Assembly (NCBI GenBank): GCA_905236025.1
Contig: CAJOOB010000015.1
Span: 1-36,879 of the forward strand
Length of the DNA: 36,879 nt
DNA from: an uncultured Lachnospiraceae bacterium
GTDB taxonomy: Bacteria > Bacillota > Clostridia > Lachnospirales > Lachnospiraceae
Reading direction: 5' to 3'
Below are positions 18,304 to 27,082 of this stretch, piece by piece. The position numbers and the translations under genes were made by a program. How positions within the stretch are numbered: position 1 is the first letter of the stretch; every line of letters begins with the position of its first letter. The notes below the pieces were generated by a model. It was not told where the DNA came from. It was given only the letters and a program-made list of their open reading frames with translations, and ran no database searches.

Positions 18304-19080
18304 ATGAAGAAATTCACAAAGTTATTTCTTGTTTTAGCAATGATTTTAAGCATGTCCTTAACCGTATTTGCAGATATAGATGAAGATTATGAACTTACCG
18401 CGACAGACAAGGAAACGCTCATAGCGGCGGGAGATACCGTTATGGAAGATGTAATCTCGGGACTTAGTGGTCTTACGGCAAACGATATTGAATATTATAT
18501 CGGTCACCTTTACGGAGATTATGTTACCTTGTATCAGTCATACTACGATATGTATACAACAGTCGGTGAAATTGAAGATTATTCTGCATCTGACTGTACA
18601 TACGAAGATGGTAAATTCTATCTTACATATGAACTTACATGCGAAAACGGTACAGGAACACTTACACTTACATTTGCGGAACTTACAATCGGTTCTACAT
18701 GTTCATTAACGGATGCAGGTACAACTGTTGCTTATATAAACGGTACGTTTGCGACAGGAACTGCAAATTCTGAGGAAGCTTCAATCTCAACGGCCGTACT
18801 TAACACGGCAATGGGCCTCTTCACCGTTTTCATCATACTTGTTGTAATTATGTTTATCATTTCATTACTTCAGTATGTGAACAAGATTCCGGAATTGTTT
18901 AAATCAAAAGAAAAACCGGAATACCTTGACGATGAAGATGATTTTGTTGCAAGAGTAGAACAAAATGAAAGCAACGAAATGGATAATATGGAACTTATTG
19001 CCATTATTACTGCGGCAATCGCCATGGAAACAGGCGCATCACCGGACAATTTTGTTGTTCGCAAGATTAAGAGAAGATAA
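18304..19080 (+). CDS. OadG-family Na+-pump decarboxylase gamma-like subunit with secreted N-terminal extension
   Basis: Signal peptide MKKFTKLFLVLAMILSMSLTVFA, ~140-aa extracytoplasmic region, TM LFTVFIILVVIMFIISLLQYV, short C-terminal ELIAIITAAIAMETGASPDNFVVRKIKRR typical of OadG-like subunits. Position in oad operon. Confidence 0.8.
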   Translation: MKKFTKLFLVLAMILSMSLTVFADIDEDYELTATDKETLIAAGDTVMEDVISGLSGLTANDIEYYIGHLYGDYVTLYQSYYDMYTTVGEIEDYSASDCTYEDGKFYLTYELTCENGTGTLTLTFAELTIGSTCSLTDAGTTVAYINGTFATGTANSEEASISTAVLNTAMGLFTVFIILVVIMFIISLLQYVNKIPELFKSKEKPEYLDDEDDFVARVEQNESNEMDNMELIAIITAAIAMETGASPDNFVVRKIKRR

Positions 19081-19103
19081 ATACGAAAGGAATTTGTAAT
19101 ATT

Positions 19104-19472
19104 ATGAAGACTTATAAAATTACCGTTAATGGTTTTGAATATGAAGTTAGCGTTGAAGAAGTAAGCGGAGGCAGCGTAGCTAAGACAGCATCTGCACCTG
19201 TATTTGCAAAGCCTCAGGCAGCATCTGCAGCACCTGCAGCAAGCCAGTCAGCAGCCGGAAGCGTTAAGATTACTGCTCCAATGCCCGGTAAGATTCTTTC
19301 AGTTAAGGCTGCAAAGGGCGACAGCGTTAAGAAGGGCGATGTGATCATGATTCTTGAAGCAATGAAGATGGAAAATGAAATCGTTGCTTCACAGGACGGC
19401 ACAATTGCAAGCATTAATGTTAACGAAGGAGCAACTGTTGAAGCAGGTACTTTACTTGCATCATTAAACTAA
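19104..19472 (+). CDS. Biotin carboxyl carrier protein (biotin/lipoyl attachment domain)
   Basis: ITAPMPGKILSVKAAKGDSVKKGDVIMILEAMKMENEIVASQDGTIASINVNEGATVEAGTLLASL; EAMKM biotinylation motif; Ala/Pro-rich linker. Confidence 0.96.
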   Translation: MKTYKITVNGFEYEVSVEEVSGGSVAKTASAPVFAKPQAASAAPAASQSAAGSVKITAPMPGKILSVKAAKGDSVKKGDVIMILEAMKMENEIVASQDGTIASINVNEGATVEAGTLLASLN

Positions 19473-19492
19473 TTTTGATTGGAGACGATTAA

Positions 19493-20641
19493 ATGGATTA
19501 TGTACTTACAACGATGGATAATCTGGTACATCAGACAGCATTCTTCAATCTTACGGTAGGTAATTACATAATGATATTGGTTGCTTTGTTCTTCCTTTAT
19601 CTTGCAATTGCAAAGCAGTATGAGCCGCTTTTGCTTGTACCTATCGCATTTGGTATGCTTTTGGTTAACATTTATCCTGACATTATATTATCGGCGGAAG
19701 AATCTTCCAGCGGATCTGCCGGCCTGTTTTATTTCTTCTTCCAGTTGGATGAGTGGAGTATTCTTCCTTCTCTTATTTTCCTTGGAGTTGGAGCAATGAC
19801 GGATTTTGGTCCGCTTATCGCAAATCCGGCAAGTTTCCTTTTGGGAGCAGCCGCACAGTTTGGTATTTATGTAGCATATTTCCTTGCCATATTTATGGGC
19901 TTTAATGATAAGGCTGCAGCTGCCGTTTCAATTATCGGCGGTGCAGACGGACCAACATCTATCTTCCTTGCAGGTAAGCTTGGACAGACTTCACTTATGG
20001 GCCCAATCGCGGTGGCGGCATATTCATATATGTCACTTGTACCAATTATTCAGCCACCGATAATGAAGTTACTTACAACAAAAAAAGAACGTAAGATAAA
20101 AATGGAGCAGCTTCGTCCTGTTTCAAAACTTGAAAAAATTATATTCCCAATTGTCGTAACAATTGTCGTTTGTTTGTTACTTCCAACCACAGCACCGCTT
20201 ATCGGTATGCTTATGCTTGGTAATCTCTTCAGGGAATCAGGCGTTGTTAAACAGCTTACAGAAACTGCTTCAAACGCCCTTATGTACATTGTAGTTATTT
20301 TGCTTGGTACATCGGTAGGTGCAACCACATCTGCAGAAGCTTTCCTTAATATTTCTACAATCAAGATTGTTATACTCGGTCTTGTTGCTTTTGCTTTTGG
20401 TACCGCAATGGGTGTACTTATCGGAAAACTTATGTGTGTACTTACACATGGGAAAATCAATCCTCTTATCGGTTCAGCCGGTGTTTCGGCTGTTCCAATG
20501 GCTGCGAGAGTTTCGCAGAAGGTCGGTGCTGAAGAGGATCCTACTAATTTCCTTCTCATGCATGCTATGGGACCGAACGTGGCAGGCGTTATCGGTACTG
20601 CAGTTGCAGCCGGTACGTTTATGGCTATTTTCGGAATTTAA
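19493..20641 (+). CDS. oadB: Sodium ion-translocating decarboxylase subunit beta
   Basis: GVGAMTDFGPLIANPASFLLGAAAQFGIYVAYFLAIFMGF...AAVSIIGGADGPTSIFLAGKL...GSAGVSAVPMAARVSQKVGAEEDPTNFLLMHAMGPNVAGVIGTAVAAG. Confidence 0.97.
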   Translation: MDYVLTTMDNLVHQTAFFNLTVGNYIMILVALFFLYLAIAKQYEPLLLVPIAFGMLLVNIYPDIILSAEESSSGSAGLFYFFFQLDEWSILPSLIFLGVGAMTDFGPLIANPASFLLGAAAQFGIYVAYFLAIFMGFNDKAAAAVSIIGGADGPTSIFLAGKLGQTSLMGPIAVAAYSYMSLVPIIQPPIMKLLTTKKERKIKMEQLRPVSKLEKIIFPIVVTIVVCLLLPTTAPLIGMLMLGNLFRESGVVKQLTETASNALMYIVVILLGTSVGATTSAEAFLNISTIKIVILGLVAFAFGTAMGVLIGKLMCVLTHGKINPLIGSAGVSAVPMAARVSQKVGAEEDPTNFLLMHAMGPNVAGVIGTAVAAGTFMAIFGI

Positions 20642-20689
20642 AGATTACTTGATTTGTTGTTGCAAAAAATTGCAACGGAAAGGAATATT

Positions 20690-22102
20690 ATGGCAGAAGT
20701 TGTTAAAAAGCCTGTAAAAATTACAGAAACTGTTTTAAGAGATGCCCATCAGTCCCTTATTGCAACCCGTATGACAACAGAGCAGATGCTCCCAATCATC
20801 GAGAAGATGGATAAGGTTGGATACAATGCGGTTGAATGCTGGGGCGGAGCAACGTTTGATGCTTCTTTGAGATTCTTAAAGGAAGATCCTTGGGAAAGAT
20901 TAAGAAAGCTTCGTGACGGATTTAAGAATACAAAATTGCAGATGCTCTTCAGAGGACAGAATATCCTCGGCTATCGTCATTATGCTGACGATGTTGTTGA
21001 ATACTTTGTTCAGAAGTCAATTGCAAACGGTATTGATATTATCAGAATTTTTGACTGTCTTAATGATATAAGAAACCTTGAATGCGCTACAAAGGCTGCA
21101 AAGAAGGAAAACGGAAACGTTCAGATTGCTCTTTCTTATACATTGGGAGACGCTTATACACTTGATTACTGGAAAGATATGGCTAAGAAGGTTGAAAGCC
21201 TTGGCGCTGATTCTCTTTGTATTAAGGATATGGCAGGACTTTTGGTTCCTTATGCCGCAACAGAACTTGTTAGTGCACTTAAAGAATCAGTTAATATCCC
21301 TATTGAACTTCATACACATTACACCTCAGGTGTTGCTTCAATGACATACATGAAGGCTGTTGAAGCAGGTGTTGATATTATTGATACGGCCATTTCTCCT
21401 TTTGCGCTTGGTACAAGCCAGCCGGCAACAGAAGTTATGGTTGAAACATTTAAGAATACTCCTTACGATACAGGCCTTGATCAGAACCTTCTTGCTGAAA
21501 TAGCAGATTACTTCAGACCTTTACGTGAACAGGCACTTGAATCGGGCCTTTTAAATCCAAAGGTTTTGGGTGTTAATATTAAGACTCTCTTGTATCAGGT
21601 ACCGGGCGGTATGCTTTCAAACATGATTTCCCAGCTTAAGGAAATGCATGCTGAAGATAAATATGAAGAGGTGCTTAAGGAAATCCCAAGAGTTCGTAAA
21701 GACCTTGGTGAGCCGCCTCTTGTTACTCCTTCATCACAGATCGTTGGTACTCAGGCTGTTATGAACGTTATTAACGGTGAGAGATACAAGGTTTGTACAA
21801 AGGAATGTAAGGATATTTTGGCCGGTCAGTACGGTCAGACTGTTAAGCCTTTCAATGAAGAAGTTGTTAAGAAGGCAATTGGTGACAGAGAGCGTATAAC
21901 ATGCAGACCGGCGGACTTAATTCCAAACGAGCTTGATAAGATTGAAGCTGAAATGAAGGAATGGAAGCAGCAGGATGAAGATGTGCTTACATACGCACTT
22001 TTCCCAAAGGTTGCTTTAGACTTCTTTAAGTACAGAAAAGCTCAGCAGGATAAAGTTGATTTAAGTAAGGCTGATACCGAAAACGGAGCTTATCCGGCTT
22101 AA
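20690..22102 (+). CDS. oadA: Oxaloacetate decarboxylase alpha / 5S-type carboxyltransferase subunit, without biotin domain
   Basis: VKITETVLRDAHQSLIATRMTTEQMLPIIEKMDKVGYNAVECWGGATFDASLRFLKEDPWERLR. 470 aa, ending without an AMKM domain. Start ATG 20690 (SD aaagga) preferred over TTG 20654. Confidence 0.96.
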   Translation: MAEVVKKPVKITETVLRDAHQSLIATRMTTEQMLPIIEKMDKVGYNAVECWGGATFDASLRFLKEDPWERLRKLRDGFKNTKLQMLFRGQNILGYRHYADDVVEYFVQKSIANGIDIIRIFDCLNDIRNLECATKAAKKENGNVQIALSYTLGDAYTLDYWKDMAKKVESLGADSLCIKDMAGLLVPYAATELVSALKESVNIPIELHTHYTSGVASMTYMKAVEAGVDIIDTAISPFALGTSQPATEVMVETFKNTPYDTGLDQNLLAEIADYFRPLREQALESGLLNPKVLGVNIKTLLYQVPGGMLSNMISQLKEMHAEDKYEEVLKEIPRVRKDLGEPPLVTPSSQIVGTQAVMNVINGERYKVCTKECKDILAGQYGQTVKPFNEEVVKKAIGDRERITCRPADLIPNELDKIEAEMKEWKQQDEDVLTYALFPKVALDFFKYRKAQQDKVDLSKADTENGAYPA

Positions 22103-22113
22103 GAGTTGAATTT

Positions 22114-22152
22114 AAGACCATGTAAGAATATTTGTCTTGCATGGTCTTTTTT
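22114..22152 (+). terminator. Rho-independent terminator of the decarboxylase operon
   Basis: AAGACCATGTAAGA ... TCTTGCATGGTCTTTTTT; 14-bp stem with one G-U pair. Confidence 0.88.
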
Positions 22153-22170
22153 AAGAAAGGGACATTAGGT

Positions 22171-23343
22171 ATGAACAAAGAGCAAATTACATCTGTTGAA
22201 AAAGACATTAAAACGGATATTCAAAAATCTAAAATGTCACGAGACAGAATAATTGTAAGAACAGGATTTGTCGGCATTTTTGCAAACGTATTTCTTGCTG
22301 CCTTTAAAGTGCTTGCCGGTCTTTTATCAGGCTCTGTCGCTATTTTAATGGATGCGGTTAATAATATTTCCGATGCGGCTTCTTCTCTTGTAACAATTAT
22401 CGGTACGAAGCTTGCGGGAAAAGCGCCGGATAAAAAACATCCTTTCGGACACGGAAGAATTGAGTATTTAAGTGCAATGATTATATCCGGTCTTGTTTTA
22501 TATGCAGGTATTACTTCTTTGGTAGAATCGGTTAAAAAGATTATTGACCCTGTTACGCCAACGTACGGAGCGCTCACTTTTACAATTGTTTCCGTCGGTG
22601 TTGTTGTAAAGATTGTTTTGGGATTATATGTTAAAGGTGTCGGAGAAAAGGTTAATTCTTCTTCCTTAAGAGATTCGGGGGCAGATGCGCTTTTGGATTC
22701 CATAATCTCTGCATCCACGCTTGTTGCGGCTATCGTCTTCGTGATTACGGGACTGTCTTTGGAAGCGTGGCTTGGTGCGATTATTTCTTTAATTATCATT
22801 AAATCGGGTGTTGAAATGCTTAAAGAAACCATTTCTGAAATTCTTGGCGAAAGAGTGGACGGAGAAATGGCAAGAAGCATTAAGAAAACGGTTTGTTCTT
22901 TCGACGATGTTCTTGGTGCATATGACCTTGTTTTAAATAACTACGGACCTGAAACATTTAACGGCTCTGTTCATATTGAAGTCTATGATACTTTTTCTGC
23001 TGCTGATCTTGATGAACTTATTCGTAACATTACTTATAAGGTTTATGAGGAACACAACGTGTTGCTTAACGCAGTGGGCGTTTATTCCGTCAATACAAAG
23101 GATGAAAGAGCGTTAAAGATTCAAAAGGAAATAAGAGATATTGCTTTAAAGAATGAATATGCACTCCAGATGCATGGCTTTTATATAAATGATAATACAA
23201 AGACCGTAAGGTTTGATGTTGTTATAAGCCTTGATGCAAAGGACAGAAAGGCAATTTATGATGAGATTGTAAGGGAAGTATCGGAAAAATTCCCTGAGTT
23301 TAATTTTGTTATTGCCATGGATATTGATTTTTCTGAGCTTTGA
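22171..23343 (+). CDS. Cation diffusion facilitator (CDF) family transporter
   Basis: KVLAGLLSGSVAILMDAVNNISDAASSLVTIIGTKLAGKAPDKKHPFGHGRIEYLSAMIISG is the CDF signature with the HD/NxxD metal site. Start ATG 22171; the listed 22132 start lies in the terminator. Confidence 0.96.
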   Translation: MNKEQITSVEKDIKTDIQKSKMSRDRIIVRTGFVGIFANVFLAAFKVLAGLLSGSVAILMDAVNNISDAASSLVTIIGTKLAGKAPDKKHPFGHGRIEYLSAMIISGLVLYAGITSLVESVKKIIDPVTPTYGALTFTIVSVGVVVKIVLGLYVKGVGEKVNSSSLRDSGADALLDSIISASTLVAAIVFVITGLSLEAWLGAIISLIIIKSGVEMLKETISEILGERVDGEMARSIKKTVCSFDDVLGAYDLVLNNYGPETFNGSVHIEVYDTFSAADLDELIRNITYKVYEEHNVLLNAVGVYSVNTKDERALKIQKEIRDIALKNEYALQMHGFYINDNTKTVRFDVVISLDAKDRKAIYDEIVREVSEKFPEFNFVIAMDIDFSEL

Positions 23344-23348
23344 TAACC

Positions 23349-23377
23349 TTGAAATACACTTTTGTATGGAATATAAT
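23349..23377 (+). promoter_or_regulatory. Strong sigma-A promoter of rpiR-like gene
   Basis: TTGAAA-N17-TATAAT. Confidence 0.75.
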
Positions 23378-23397
23378 TTGATTGTTTTTTAATCAAA
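23377..23397 (+). promoter_or_regulatory. Inverted repeat over the predicted start site of the rpiR promoter (candidate operator)
   Basis: TTTGATT-N7-AATCAAA directly after the -10 box. Confidence 0.5.
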
Positions 23398-23412
23398 CAC
23401 ACAGAGGAATAT

Positions 23413-24303
23413 ATGAAAAACTTAGTTGATAAAATAAACGAAAACTACAATAACATGAGTAAAAGCCAGAAAAAGCTTGCAAATTATATTCTTACTCAGT
23501 ATTCAAAAGCTGCTTTTATGACTGCAGTTAAGCTTGGTGAGGCTGTCGGATTAAGCGAATCGACGGTTGTCAGATTTGCATATTATCTTGGGTACGACGG
23601 GTATCCTCAAATGCAGGAAGAAATAACCGCGCTTGTTCAAAGTAAGATTGGACAGATGGAAAGAGTTAATCTTACTCCTGCAGTAAGAACGGAAGATGAA
23701 AATACGTTTGAAAAGATCTTTAATTCGGATGCAGAGAGGGTTTTATATACAAAGCAGGATGTGGAGCCTGAAATCTTTGAGAAGGCTTTGGATATTTTAT
23801 CAGACGCAAAGAGAATTTTTGTTATCGGTATTCGTGGATGTAAGCCGGTTGCCGAACTTTTGGCATATAACTTAAAATATGTATGCGAAAACGTAATATG
23901 CGTTACAACCAGCAATTCAACCGAACTTATGGAACAGCTTACAACCGTGGGACCAAATGATGCAGTTGTGGGTATCAGTTTCCCAAGATATTCAATTGCC
24001 ACAATCAGGGCTTTGGAGTATGCAAATGCTGCAAGAGCAAGAATTATAACAATTACTGATGAAAAACTTTCACCGATTAATCTTTATTCTTCCTGCGTTT
24101 TAACCGCAAAGAGCGATTTGACGGGGTTTATTGAATCATATACTTCCTGTGTGAGCCTTATAAATGCATTAAGCATTATGCTTTATTCGAGAAATACGGC
24201 TAAAGTTAAGAAGATTATTTCTAAGCTTAATAAGATTTATAAAGCGTATAAGATTGGCGATGGCGAAGAACTTGAAGATATTAGCGGAGATATTTTGTTG
24301 TAA
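23413..24303 (+). CDS. MurR/RpiR family transcriptional regulator (HTH-6 + SIS domain)
   Basis: INENYNNMSKSQKKLANYILTQYSKAAFMTAVKLGEAVGLSESTVVRFAYYLGYDGYPQMQEE; SIS domain DAKRIFVIGIRGCKPVAELLAYNLKYV. Confidence 0.94.
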   Translation: MKNLVDKINENYNNMSKSQKKLANYILTQYSKAAFMTAVKLGEAVGLSESTVVRFAYYLGYDGYPQMQEEITALVQSKIGQMERVNLTPAVRTEDENTFEKIFNSDAERVLYTKQDVEPEIFEKALDILSDAKRIFVIGIRGCKPVAELLAYNLKYVCENVICVTTSNSTELMEQLTTVGPNDAVVGISFPRYSIATIRALEYANAARARIITITDEKLSPINLYSSCVLTAKSDLTGFIESYTSCVSLINALSIMLYSRNTAKVKKIISKLNKIYKAYKIGDGEELEDISGDILL

Positions 24304-25532
24304 TGAGTAAAGTCTGTATAATTGGCGGCGGAGCTGCGGGAATGGCGGCTGCGATTGCTGCTGCAACCCGTGGAAACGAGGTTAGCATCTTTGAAAAAAA
24401 CGAAAAACTTGGAAAGAAAATATTTATCACGGGTAAAGGCAGATGTAACCTTACAAATGCCGCGCCTATGGATGTTATTATGAAAAACATTGTACATAAC
24501 CCGAGGTTTATGTACAGTGCTTTTATGCAGTTTGACAATAATGATATTGTTTTTTTGCTTAATGAAGAAGGCATTGAAACCAAGGTTGAACGCGGAAACA
24601 GAGTGTTTCCGGTATCTGATAAAGCCTATGATGTTACGGAAGGCTTAAAAAGAAGGTTAAAAAAGCTTAACGTAAATGTTTTGTTAAATACACAGGTCAC
24701 CGATGTTGCAACTAAGGACGGTGCGGTATCGGGCGTTTATACGAAAAAAGAATTTCATCCGGCAGACTGCGTGATTGTTGCGACGGGCGGTATGTCATAC
24801 CCAAGTACGGGTTCAACGGGAGACGGGTATAAGTTTGCACAAAAGCTCGGGCACACTGTTACAGAACTTTTGCCTTCTTTGGTAATGCTTCATACGAAAG
24901 AAGATTATGTGGCTTCTTTAAGCGGACTTTCTTTAAAGAATGTGTCCGCTAAATTTGTTTGCAATAATAAGGTTTTGTATGAAGAATTCGGTGAGATGCT
25001 TTTTACGCATAACGGTGTGAGCGGCCCCGCTGTTTTAAGCGGAAGCGCATATGTTACAAAGGCTCTTTTTGAATCAAAAGAGGTTTTACTTTATATTGAT
25101 TTAAAACCCGCACTCGATAAAAAGACTCTGGATGCAAGGATTCTTAAGGATTTTGAATCGGAAAAGAATAAGAATTTTGATAATTCCTTAGATGCTTTAT
25201 TGCCAAAAAGCTTAATCCCCGTTATAGTTAAAGAAAGCGGCATTGACCCGAAACAAAAGGTTAATTCAGTTACAAAAGAAGAGAGAGAAAAACTTGTTGA
25301 TACAATAAAGGGACTTACATTACATATTACAAAGACCGGTGATTTTAATGAAGCAATCATTACATCGGGCGGTGTTTGCGTAAAGGAAATCAACCCAAAG
25401 ACAATGGAGTCAAAGTTAATTTCCGGGCTTTATTTTGCGGGAGAAGTGCTTGACGTTGATGCGCTCACGGGCGGATTTAATTTACAGATTGCATGGTCAA
25501 GCGGATTTGCTTCCGGTAATAATATTTATTAG
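24303..25532 (+). CDS. NAD(P)/FAD-dependent oxidoreductase, HI0933/YhiN/BaiN-like flavoprotein
   Basis: VCIIGGGAAGMAAAIAAATRGNEVSIFEKNEKLGKKIFITGKGRCNLTN; TGGMSYPSTGSTGDGYKFAQKLGH; GLYFAGEVLDVDALTGGFNLQIAWSSG. TAATG overlap with the upstream gene. Confidence 0.95.
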   Translation: MSKVCIIGGGAAGMAAAIAAATRGNEVSIFEKNEKLGKKIFITGKGRCNLTNAAPMDVIMKNIVHNPRFMYSAFMQFDNNDIVFLLNEEGIETKVERGNRVFPVSDKAYDVTEGLKRRLKKLNVNVLLNTQVTDVATKDGAVSGVYTKKEFHPADCVIVATGGMSYPSTGSTGDGYKFAQKLGHTVTELLPSLVMLHTKEDYVASLSGLSLKNVSAKFVCNNKVLYEEFGEMLFTHNGVSGPAVLSGSAYVTKALFESKEVLLYIDLKPALDKKTLDARILKDFESEKNKNFDNSLDALLPKSLIPVIVKESGIDPKQKVNSVTKEEREKLVDTIKGLTLHITKTGDFNEAIITSGGVCVKEINPKTMESKLISGLYFAGEVLDVDALTGGFNLQIAWSSGFASGNNIY

Positions 25533-25551
25533 TTTTAAAGGATGGATTAAA

Positions 25552-26220
25552 ATGTACAAAATAGCTGTTGACGGACCTGCGGGGGCAGGCAAGAGCACAA
25601 TTTCAAAAATGGTAGCAAAGGAGATTGGGTTTATTTATGTTGATACCGGTGCTTTTTTTAGAACAATTGCGCTTGGATGCATAAAGGGAAATGTTGATAT
25701 TTCAAATGAAGAAGCCGTAAATGAGGCAATTAAGACATTTGATATTTCTTTTGCGTATGAAAACGGTGAACAGCAGGTTTATTTAAATAAAGAAAACGTA
25801 TCTTCGTTAATAAGAACGGCCGAAGTTTCAAGCGCCGCATCTGTTGTTTCTGCTTATAAAGCCGTAAGACAAAAGGTTAATGTTTCGGAATATGAAATTT
25901 CCGAAAAAGAAAATGTGGTAATGGACGGAAGGGATATTGGAACAACCGTGTTTCCTGATGCTTCCGTAAAAATATATTTAACCGCAAGTTCATACATACG
26001 TGCGGTGAGAAGACTTAGGGATTACGAAAAAAAGGGAATTAAGGCCTCTATAGAAGAGGTTGAAAAAGAAATTATCGAAAGAGATGAAAGAGATATGCAC
26101 CGTGAGATTTCTCCGCTTACAAGGGCGGAAGATGCGGTGTTTTTGGACAGCTCTGATTTAACCGTTGATGAAGTTGTTTCAAAGATGGTTACAATTATTA
26201 AATCAAAAATCGAATTATAA
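25552..26220 (+). CDS. cmk: Cytidylate kinase
   Basis: MYKIAVDGPAGAGKSTISKMVAKEIGFIYVDTGAFFRTIA; MDGRDIGTTVFPDASVKIYLTASSYIRAVRR. The listed start at 25435 overlaps the upstream gene. Confidence 0.97.
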   Translation: MYKIAVDGPAGAGKSTISKMVAKEIGFIYVDTGAFFRTIALGCIKGNVDISNEEAVNEAIKTFDISFAYENGEQQVYLNKENVSSLIRTAEVSSAASVVSAYKAVRQKVNVSEYEISEKENVVMDGRDIGTTVFPDASVKIYLTASSYIRAVRRLRDYEKKGIKASIEEVEKEIIERDERDMHREISPLTRAEDAVFLDSSDLTVDEVVSKMVTIIKSKIEL

Positions 26221-26233
26221 AGGATAAGTTTAA

Positions 26234-27082
26234 ATGGAAGTTATTGTTGCAAAATCAGCAGGCTTTTGCTTTGGCGTTGAAAGAGCCGTTAAAAGTGCAT
26301 ATGATGAAGCGGGCAGAGAAAATGAAAAGATTTATACATACGGTCCAATCATACATAATGAACAGGTTACAAATGATTTGGCAAAAAAAGGAGTTAATAT
26401 CATTAATTCCTTAGAAGAACTTGAAAGTCTGGATTCCGGCACTGTTATCATGCGTGCTCACGGCGTAAGTAAATCTGTTTACGATAAGATTTCAAAGAAT
26501 GTTAAGGTTGTTGACGCAACATGTCCTTTTGTTTCTAAAATACACAGAATTGTAAATGAAGAAAGTTCCAAGGGAAAACATATAATAATTATCGGTAACG
26601 ATGGTCACCCTGAGGTGGAAGGAATTAAGGGCTGGGCAGTCGGTAAAACCTTTGTAATCAGCAGTGAACAGGACGCACTGGAGTTCGCTGATGAAATGGG
26701 CGCAAGTTTATGTATCGTATCACAGACCACTTTCAATGTCAAGAAATTTCATAAATTGGTTGAAATAATTGAAAAAAAGGGTTACAATAGTAGCGTTGTG
26801 AATACGATTTGTGATGCTACAAGCAAACGGCAGGCAGAAGCCGGACAGTTGGCTTCTCGCGTGGATGCTATGATTGTTGTTGGTGGCGTTCATAGCTCTA
26901 ATACGCAGAAACTTTATGAAATATGCAAAAATGAGTGCTCGAAGACATATCTCATTCAGACAGTAGATGATTTGCAGGATTTCATGCTGGCGGGCTGCAA
27001 TGTGGTTGGTATTACAGCAGGGGCATCTACACCCAATAATATTACAGAGGAGGTTCAAAATTATGTCAGAAGAAAGTTTTGA
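26234..27082 (+). CDS. ispH: 4-hydroxy-3-methylbut-2-enyl diphosphate reductase
   Basis: MEVIVAKSAGFCFGVERAVKSAYDEA; VIMRAHGVSK; VDATCPFVSKIHRIV; GITAGASTPNNITEEV. Confidence 0.97.
   Translation: MEVIVAKSAGFCFGVERAVKSAYDEAGRENEKIYTYGPIIHNEQVTNDLAKKGVNIINSLEELESLDSGTVIMRAHGVSKSVYDKISKNVKVVDATCPFVSKIHRIVNEESSKGKHIIIIGNDGHPEVEGIKGWAVGKTFVISSEQDALEFADEMGASLCIVSQTTFNVKKFHKLVEIIEKKGYNSSVVNTICDATSKRQAEAGQLASRVDAMIVVGGVHSSNTQKLYEICKNECSKTYLIQTVDDLQDFMLAGCNVVGITAGASTPNNITEEVQNYVRRKF

Noticed and set aside
20050-20559. 169-aa minus-strand ORF
   Set aside because: Antisense to oadB; artefact of codon bias.
22221-22880. 219-aa minus-strand ORF
   Set aside because: Antisense to the CDF transporter; no recognisable motif.
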